A stretch of DNA of 64,000 nucleotides from Tupaia tana (Eukaryota > Chordata > Mammalia > Scandentia > Tupaiidae): NCBI GenBank assembly GCA_026018925.1, contig JAKSZU010000002.1, positions 51,015,337 to 51,079,336 of the forward strand, written 5' to 3'. The position numbers and the translations under genes are program-made. This document shows, piece by piece, positions 57,697 to 64,000 of this stretch (position 1 is the first letter of the stretch; every line of letters starts with the position of its first letter). The notes below the pieces were generated by a model that saw only the letters and a program-made list of their open reading frames with translations, was not told where the DNA came from and did not search any database.

Positions 57697-57713
57697 TACG
57701 CATGCGTGATTGG
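57697..57713. promoter_or_regulatory. NRF1-like palindrome adjoining an inverted CCAAT
   Basis: ACGCATGCGT (57,698-57,707) is a perfect palindrome close to the NRF1 consensus (GCGCATGCGC). ATTGG overlaps its right flank. Both are common in housekeeping CpG-island promoters. Binding is inferred. Confidence 0.55.
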
Positions 57714-58002
57714 GACTGGCGCCGGCCCCGCGGCCGAGAGGCGTCCGGGGACCGCTTGGCCCCGCCCCGCCCTCTCCGTCGCCGCCGCTGCCGCCGCCAG
57801 TGCTTCGGGAAAGCGGGAAGATGAGCTGAACTACCGTAGCGCTTACTGTCTCCATCGCGCATCGCAGGTGCTTTGGGTCAGGCCAGAAGCCCTCTTCTTT
57901 GCGCCCACTTCCAATTTATTCTGCCGCTGCCCGCCGTGTAGCGGTCTGCCTGTGCAGGCTGGCGGCCCGGGCCGCGGCGGGAGGTAGTTTGTGTACAGTT
58001 AC

Positions 58003-58053
58003 CATGGAGACGCCGGCCAGCCTGCAGGAGCTGGAGGGAGGGCGGGTGGGGTG
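58003..58053 (+). CDS. candidate short coding start of an unknown gene
   Basis: ATG at 58,003 in strong context (ACCATGG) opens METPASLQELEGGRVG, then a stop. If a donor at GGGCGG|GTGGGG (near 58,045) is used, the frame could join a downstream exon outside this window. No family is recognised, and it may not be translated at all. Confidence 0.2.
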
Positions 58054-58282
58054 AGAATGCTGCTGGACTCGCCGTGGCCTGGACGAACCGGCATTGCATT
58101 GCCAAGAGCCGGGGACCCGCTGTCGGTGCGGGAGGTGAGGCTCTCCCCGCCGGTTCACCGGGGACCCTTCCTGTAGCCTCCACCTTTCTGTCCTTGGATG
58201 GCAGAGAGGGGCGACGAGAGTGGCTTGTGCACACCGTCCGGGGTCTGCGCCGCCGTCTTGAGTTCTGTACACTGAGCCCAAT

Positions 58283-58330
58283 GCGTGGTGCTTAGTAGGA
58301 GGTCCGTCGTATTTGTTGAATGAGACAGTG
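58283..58330 (+). repeat. possible MIR or L2 tail
   Basis: TGGTGCTTAGTAGGAGG ... TATTTGTTGAATGAGAC resembles the common end of old MIR and L2 elements. It is short and worn. Confidence 0.45.
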
Positions 58331-58752
58331 GTAGACTAAAGGACTTTGTAGAACTGGCCAAGGTCAGCTTGTACCTGCGCGCTTCTAGACAACAATTTTC
58401 TTCGATAAAGAAATGTGTAACAATACTTAATGTATGTTGAAATACTTTGTGTGGACACTTGATCCCATGATGATCACAGCAGGTCTTACATCCTGCCCTG
58501 ATTTAGAATTATTTTTACTTGATAGAAAAGCAGTCAGCATTTTCATTTGAAACCTATTTTGTGAATCTAGAAGATTCTAATTAATCGTTGATGGGATTTG
58601 GCCTAGCTGATATGCAATTAAATGATTAAAGTTTTCTGGTGTCATAAATTTAAATTTGAAAACTTGTGAAATGTGTGAAAACATGGAATACACATCATTT
58701 TCTCTTCTGCAATTTGTTTTTTAAAATGCAGTTTTTTATTCAGAAAATTTTT
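58331..58752. other. non-coding stretch, no gene recognised
   Basis: AT-rich DNA just downstream of the CpG island. No exon recognised. Confidence 0.5.
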
Positions 58753-58768
58753 TTAACTGTATTTCTTT

Positions 58769-59035
58769 TTAAAATTTTTTATTATAATTTTTTTGGAGAT
58801 GTTTTTGCTATGGGGCCCGCGTGCTTGCCAGGAAGACAGAGAAATAGAAAGTGAGAAATCACCCCCTTCCAGGGGAGATGGCTATGCTGCAATCCCTTCT
58901 CCATTCTCCTCTCGGGATCTTGGGCACTCATGCACATGTACCCCGCATGAGTTTAAGCCACTGGGTCCAGGACTCAAACCGCGGTTAAATACATGCAAGT
59001 CCAGCGACATAGCCATTATGCCAACTGCTGGTCCC
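58769..59035 (-). mobile_element. tRNA-derived SINE, long form
   Basis: Full minus-strand copy from TTTTTTGGAGATG to CTGCTGGTCCC. A near-perfect 16-base TSD (TTAACTGTATTTCTTT / TTAACTGTATCTCTTT) flanks it. Confidence 0.95.
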
Positions 59036-59084
59036 TTAACTGTATCTCTTTATAACACAGTGTTTGGGCAGTGATTGTAAATAT

Positions 59085-59305
59085 TTTTTAAGGGCCACTC
59101 ACCGTATCAAAAGCACTTTACATGGATTATTATTTTATTTAATTCTCCAAACAATCCTATCATTACCATAATTATTATTACTATCCATGTTTTACAGATG
59201 AGGAAATTGAGGCTTAGAGATGTTAGCCAGCTTGCCTAAGGTCCCACAATGGTGAATTGCCAGGATTCAAACCCTTACTCCAGCACCTAAGAATTTAGCC
59301 ATGCC
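59085..59305 (-). repeat. MIR-type old SINE
   Basis: CATGTTTTACAGATGAGG, AATTGAGGCTTAGAG, AAGGTCCCACAATGGTG and CAGGATTCAAACCC read the MIR consensus in reverse orientation. This is the clearest MIR in the window. Confidence 0.92.
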
Positions 59306-59601
59306 TCTGTTGATGGTCATATGATCATAAAAGTAATTTCAGAATTGTGGAAAGGGTCCTGAGTATTTGACTTTCAGGGAACAGAGTGTAGAGACAGCCA
59401 GCCTGTTCCCTGTTGCAGACATTCTTAAAGTGTCATGCTGCATTACCCGAAGGCTCTGGCTATTAAGCAGCAAAGATAAAGACAGGTGTTTTTAAGGATT
59501 AGATATAAACGTCCGTAAGTTATAACTCTGACATTTCCCCCAAACAAATGACATATTTTGTTTAAAAAAGTCCCCCAAACCAATAGAAATATCTTGTTTT
59601 T
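59306..59601. other. non-coding stretch, no gene recognised
   Basis: No gene or repeat recognised. Confidence 0.5.
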
Positions 59602-59619
59602 AAAAGGTTCGGTGTCTGG

Positions 59620-59864
59620 GGACCAGCAGTTAGCATAATGGCTATGTGGCTGGACTCCCACCTAGTCGACTGCGGTTTGAATCCCAGACCCGGTGGCTTA
59701 AACTCACGCCGGGCACGTGTGCGTGTGTGCCCAAGGTCCCGAGAGGAGAATGGAGGAGAAGGGATTGTGGCCAGACCCCCTGGGGGGTGATTTCTTGCTT
59801 TCTGTCTCTCTGTCTCTGTCTGTCTGGCGAGCTCACGCGCCCTATAGCAAAAACCTCTCCAAAA
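59620..59864 (+). mobile_element. young tRNA-derived SINE, long form
   Basis: Full copy. An 18-base TSD with one mismatch (AAAAGGTTCGGTGTCTGG) lies at 59,602-59,619 and 59,865-59,882. The target was the 5' edge of the SINE that follows. Confidence 0.96.
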
Positions 59865-59882
59865 AAAAGGTTCTGTGTCTGG

Positions 59883-60129
59883 TCAGCAGGTGATGTAGTT
59901 AAGGCCCTGGACTCCCACATGGCTGACCACAGTTCAAATCCTAGACCTGGAGGCCTGAAATGATGCCAGGCACTGGTGCCCAAATCCCAGGAGGAAAAGG
60001 GATCGCAGCCTGGCCATCCAGCCTGGGGAGTGATTTCTCACTTTTCCTCTCACTGCTTCTCTATGTTTCTCTCCAATGGGCAAATGTACCCTGTGGTAAA
60101 AAAACTAAAAAAAAAAAAAAAAAAAAAAA
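59883..60129 (+). mobile_element. tRNA-derived SINE, long form, with deletions
   Basis: It begins TCAGCAGGTGATGTAGTTAAGG and lacks the very first bases and part of the A-box region. It has GTTCAAATCC at the B box, CCCAGGAGGAAAAGGG in the body and a long A-rich tail. Confidence 0.85.
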
Positions 60130-60300
60130 GGAAAATCACATTGGGGGCATGTGCATGGATGTGCAAAATCTTTAGATGAAACTGGAGGAGACGGGATTAT
60201 GATGCAGCCATTCCCCCCTAGAGGGGCGATTTCTCACTTTCCTTTTTCCTCTCTCCCTACATCTTTTTGTAGCAAGCATATGCGTCCTACAAAAATTAAA
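60130..60300 (+). mobile_element. tRNA-derived SINE, headless body
   Basis: It starts at AAAATCACATTGGGGGCATG, the point just after the head in other copies, and continues with the body, pyrimidine stretch, GCATATGCGTCC and A-rich tail. No tRNA-like head precedes it; the A-rich tail of another copy does. Confidence 0.8.
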
Positions 60301-61165
60301 AATGAAAGAAAAGTTCAGTGAACCATTTCCTACTGCTGATGGTGTTCATCTTACAGTGGTCCTGTGCACGCCTCAGACTCAGGACAGTGTAATGTAAAGC
60401 AGAACTCAGCCTCTTCTTTCCCTTCGAAGTCTGTTTTTTTCTCCTGTTTCTTTTAAAGCATCCGTTGCCCAGTGTTGCCTCTGGCTTCTCGTGCTCTCTG
60501 ATGCCAGTCCTGTTCGTTTTCTCTGTTCTCAGTGCATTTCACTTGTTCTCATCTCTCCTTACCTCTGTATTCCCTTCTGCATATCAGGCTTTCCATACTC
60601 CACTCTGATCACAGTTACCGAGCCCTATTCCACACCAATCAACCCCAAGGCAGGAGGAAAAAGGGCTAAATTTGAACTTACGTTACCTCATGGCATCAAG
60701 AATCAGATGCAATTTGAAATACAGTCCAATATACATTCCTAATTCACTATCCCAAACATCTCCAATGGAAGAAGCCGTGTAGCCTTTGTCTGGAAGTCTT
60801 AGTTCAGGTCTTTGTTTGAAAATGTCCTTCAGTGATCCCTCACATGGAGGGTGGGAGCTCCGAGGCTGGTGGGGTGACTCCAGATAGAGGCACAGGCAGT
60901 TCTACCAGTAGGAGGGCATAGTGATAAAGGCCACCGAGGACCTGTGGAGCCTTAATTCCGGCTAGGAGGGTGGCAGAGGCAATGCCCAGGGGAGCTTTCT
61001 TGAGGAAGTGACCTCTAAGAGTCAGCTGGTGATTCTGTAAGAACTATCTGACTTCATCACTTTCCCCTCCTTCCCTTCCTGTCCATTTGGAGTAGGTCAC
61101 ACCATCCCTCAGAATCTGTCATCTGTTCATCAAAATGTTCCTGATACTCTACCTTGGCTCACTTA
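60301..61165. other. non-coding stretch, no gene recognised
   Basis: No exon recognised. Open frames near 60,491-60,742 show no family resemblance. Confidence 0.45.
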
Positions 61166-61169
61166 CTGA

Positions 61170-61365
61170 CTGTTGGCACTTTATCCTCAGCTCCAGCCCT
61201 CACGTAGTCATTGCCACTTGTTCAAATTCAGCTCATATGTCAGAACCTGGCTCAAGCATCACCTCCTCCAGGAAGGCTACCTGATGTCCTCTCCTAAACA
61301 GAAATATTTTCTCCTCTTCAGTCGCATGGTAATTTATCTCTATTTTTTTTTTCCCTTGACACCAT
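61170..61365 (+). repeat. L2-type old LINE, 3' region
   Basis: TTCAAATTCAGCTCATATGTC ... CATCACCTCCTCCAGGAAGGC ... TGATGTCC follows the L2 3' end consensus closely. Confidence 0.8.
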
Positions 61366-61399
61366 CAGTTTCTTCCTTGTATTAAAATCACTTGGGAAT

Positions 61400-62655
61400 A
61401 AGCGGAGCCAATACGCAGCTGCTACACACCAAGAGGGCTGCTCCTGTTATGGAAATATTGGTGTGCCTCTGTATTCACGGTTAAATGGTTGCAGCCCCAA
61501 GGGCACCGAATACCCCATCTCCCTGTCTCCTCTCCCTTCATAGGTAATAGTTTGAATATCATCTCTGGATGTAGGTCATAACTTTTTTGTTTATTTGTTT
61601 TTGCTTGGGACTTTACCTCATAAAATTGTTGTCAGGACTAATTAAGATGAAGTACTAAAGAGTATATAGTATAGTGCTTGGGATTAAAGTGTTTAGCTAG
61701 CACCAGCGGCCTGTCTTGCCTGAGGATGGAGTCAGAATTTCACTTCTCTCTCTGCTCCAAGAGATGGAAGCAGAGGGCTTTGCACATAGGAAACAGTTAA
61801 TCAATACTACAATAGCTGAATGGATCTGTTTCAGTTGCCAGGAAAGTTTCGCAAAGTTAAACTGTTTGTGGTCCCATTACATCATTGTTCAGGTATGTTC
61901 CACTATAAGAAGACAGGCTTTCAAACGCTAAGTGAATCTTTTGCAAGTTGGCAAAAACCAATCTCTAATAATTTGTGATTTAAACAGTATAAAGAAAAAA
62001 CCCTGTGCCCAAACCCACTTCTAACTCACTTAATTTATTTCATTAAGCATTCCCATGTTTGATTTCTTTGATAATATATTAATAATAATATAATTATGAC
62101 AGATTAGCTGTGGAAATTTTACATTATTGTACCAGTTTCCCATAATATAATTGTTAAAGTGAGATTTATGAGGAAAGAGAAAGGGAGAGAAATAGAGAAA
62201 ACTGAATTAGAATTTGTGGTTAAAATTTACAAAGACATTCTCAAGACCATTATCTACTTTGTATCTGCCATTGGTCAGTCTAAATTCTTGTATGCCCAAA
62301 TAATTTACACAGTTCTTAGAATTTGGCCTAAGTAAATATTTCTGCTTCATTATTTGGTGAAAGAGTGTAGCTTTCAATGCAAATTAAAAGACAGCCAGAG
62401 AGCACTTTCCGGGAGGAATGGCAGTCCATTATTACTCCACAAACACTTTCTTTAGTCTTTATTAAGTCTGTCAGATTACGTTTAGATAGTCTAGATTTAT
62501 TAGTGCCACGTGAGGCCACAGGAGTGGCAAACCTGATTTAGGCTCTAGAAGAAACTTGTTCAAGGTACAGAAACTTCTCACTTAGTGGCATCATTTCTTA
62601 CTGTGACTGTTTTAAAAACAAGCCAACAGACTTGTCATGGCCATGTAAATTAGAC
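61400..62655. other. non-coding stretch, no gene recognised
   Basis: A MIR-like segment may lie near 61,605-61,690 (TTACCTCATAAAATTGTTGTC). The remainder is unassigned AT-rich DNA. Confidence 0.45.
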
Positions 62656-62657
62656 AG

Positions 62658-62890
62658 TACCAGCAGATGGCATAATAGTTAAGTCGCTGGACTCCCACGT
62701 AGTCTTCTGTGGTTTGAGTCTCGGACCTACCGGCTCAAACTCACATCAGGTGCATGTGCATGCAGAGAAGGAATTGCGGCATAGCCATCCCCTCTGGGGG
62801 TGGGGGTGGGGGGGGATTTCTTGCTGTGTTTTTCTCTGTCTCTTTGGCAAGCGCATGTGCCCTATAGCAAAAATCTCTCTCAAAAAATAT
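62658..62890 (+). mobile_element. tRNA-derived SINE, long form with internal deletion
   Basis: ACCAGCAGATGGCATAATAG head, GGTTTGAGTCTCGG B box. Part of the CCCGAGAGGAGAATGG body is deleted (GTGCATGCAGAGAAGG). A G-rich run and CCTATAGCAAAAATC end follow. Confidence 0.9.
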
Positions 62891-63019
62891 ATATGGTGGG
62901 ACTAAATTTATATTCTTCCAGAAATAATACACATATATATGTATATACGTAAAACACTTAGAATTTTTTTAATGGTTAGCATTGAGGGTTTTTTTTTTGT
63001 TTGTTTCATTTTGTTTTGT

Positions 63020-63326
63020 TTTTAAAGCAGGGTATAGCAGAGTCTGGCTGGGTTTGGCTGGGTCTGGCTGGGTTACAGTGTCTCAGCCTCCCAGCTGGAT
63101 TCCCGAGCATACCACCACACCTGTTTGCTTTCAGGCTCTTGCTATATTGCTGAGGCCAGCCTTGAACTTGCAGTTCTCCTGCCTCAGCCTCCTGATTATA
63201 TAGGTGCCTGCCACCATGCCCAATCTTTAGGTTAGACTGGGAATTGAACTCAGGTCTCCCATGTGGTCCTAACTTGCAGAGCACAGTGTCTGAATAGCAT
63301 GCCACCACAGCTGGGTCTTGAGTCTT
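63020..63326 (-). mobile_element. tRNA/7SL composite SINE, two 7SL-like units
   Basis: On the minus strand it reads tRNA-like head (B-box-like CTGAGTTCAATTCCC near 63,241-63,255), then two Alu/B1-like units. The plus strand shows GCCTCAGCCTCC twice (within 63,085-63,095 and near 63,181-63,192) and GCCACCATGCCC. Same order as 27,507-27,838, so it is a true family. Confidence 0.83.
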
Positions 63327-63328
63327 TT

Positions 63329-63590
63329 CTAAAGTTTTTACATTTTTTAACACAGTTTCTGCTGTAGGAAAAGTATGCTGGGGTGGTGGTGGGGGACATA
63401 GAGACAGTGAAAGGGAAAGTGAGAAATCGCATCTGGGGGGATGGCCACACCACAATCCATTCTCCTCCTGGGATCTTGGGCATGCATGCACACATGCCTG
63501 GAGTGATTTTCAAGCTACTCAGTCTGGGTCTTGAACTGTGTTTGGACATGTGGGAATCCAGCTACATAACCACTACTCCATCTGCTGGCC
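63329..63590 (-). mobile_element. tRNA-derived SINE, diverged
   Basis: TTTCTGCTGTAGGAAAAG start, GAGACAGTGAAAGGGAAAG, GGGATCTTGGGCATGC, inverted head ending CTGCTGGCC. Flanks share CTTGAGT. It inserted at the 5' edge of the composite SINE. Confidence 0.85.
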
Positions 63591-63643
63591 TTGAGTTTTT
63601 TTTTAAATAAAGAGCCAATTATATCAGAAGTATTAGAATGAAG

Positions 63644-63835
63644 TTTTTTTTTTAAGAACTATTTTTATTTAACTTTATTTATTATTATTATCATTAGTAT
63701 TTTCCAGTTTGATCAGAGAGAGAGACAGAGAGAGAGAGAGGAAGTGAGAAAGCAAGCCACCAGGTCCGAGACTTCAACTGTGGTCAGCCATCTGGGAGTC
63801 CAGTGCCTTTAACCACCACGCCACTTGCTGGCCCC
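63644..63835 (-). mobile_element. tRNA-derived SINE, short form
   Basis: AT-rich tail, GAGA run, AAGTGAGAAAGCAAGCC, inverted head with GAGACTTCAACTG, ending GCTGGCCCC. A 9-base TSD (AGAATGAAG) lies at 63,635-63,643 and 63,836-63,844. Confidence 0.93.
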
Positions 63836-64000
63836 AGAATGAAGATATTTTGGGTAGTTGTATTACTGTACATAATTTTAGAGATCTTGCCTAAATTTAA
63901 AATCCTTATCAATCACTTAGCAACTTTTTACTGTTTTAACTCGACACCTGGCATCTCCATATGAAAAGATTGATGTATTGTTTGTAGTTTTTATCTTATT

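Larger units (their letters stand above)
57560..58280. promoter_or_regulatory. CpG island, probable gene promoter and first exon region
   Basis: CpG dinucleotides and GC content rise sharply here and nowhere else outside young SINEs. Within it lie GC boxes (GGCCCCGCCCCGCCC at 57,758-57,772), an inverted CCAAT (ATTGG at 57,709-57,713) and an NRF1-like palindrome. Plausible plus-strand splice donors follow at 57,868 (CAG|GTGCTT) and 58,135 (GAG|GTGAGG). An ATG in good context lies at 58,003 (ACCATGG), leading a 16-codon frame. I cannot name the gene, and a bidirectional promoter is possible. Confidence 0.7.

Noticed and set aside
57349-57855. 168-codon minus-strand frame overlapping the CpG island
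   Set aside because: Its G/R-rich first half only reflects CpG-island composition, and the second half lies in plain non-coding DNA. A divergent transcript is possible, but this frame gives no evidence of it.

Overview
The window is mammalian nuclear DNA. It contains no intact protein-coding gene that I can recognise. It is dominated by interspersed repeats: roughly sixty copies of a tRNA-derived SINE superfamily, L1 LINEs of at least two ages, old MIR and L2 copies, and processed pseudogenes. Four copies of another SINE carry 7SL RNA-like (Alu/B1-like) units, three of them joined behind a tRNA-like head. 7SL-derived SINEs are confined to Euarchontoglires, and tRNA/7SL chimeras of this layout are known from tree shrews. 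My best guess for the organism is therefore a tree shrew (Tupaia or a relative). This is an inference from repeat content, not from a gene match.

Layout. 1-12,390: non-coding DNA with SINEs of both orientations, MIR, and old unnamed repeats. 12,394-13,378: RPL6 processed pseudogene between perfect 16-bp target-site duplications (TSDs). 17,267-17,573: RPL37A processed pseudogene. 18,403-19,201: three SINEs in a row, two of them a dimer inside one TSD. 20,400-24,800: L2, MIR and SINEs. 25,800-32,250: a very old, heavily interrupted L1 that has collected about ten SINEs, one tRNA/7SL composite and an unidentified cDNA-like insert. 33,000-37,780: old repeats, SINEs and non-repetitive DNA. 37,780-39,365: 3' end of another old L1. 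39,590-41,190: GC-rich non-coding DNA. 45,050-50,114: a younger, 5'-truncated L1 with decayed ORF1 and ORF2, itself hit by a SINE. 50,115-57,500: SINEs, old repeats and a palindromic element. 57,560-58,280: a CpG island with GC boxes, an inverted CCAAT and an NRF1-like palindrome, the only good candidate gene start. If it belongs to a plus-strand gene, the remaining 5.7 kb would be its first intron, filled with SINEs, MIR and L2.

The copies interact mainly as genomic strata. SINEs sit inside old L1, inside the younger L1, inside a retrocopy and inside each other, and many keep readable TSDs, so relative insertion order can be read. The L1 family probably supplied the reverse transcriptase for the SINEs and the retrocopies (established mechanism). 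All boundaries and family assignments were made by eye, without alignment software.
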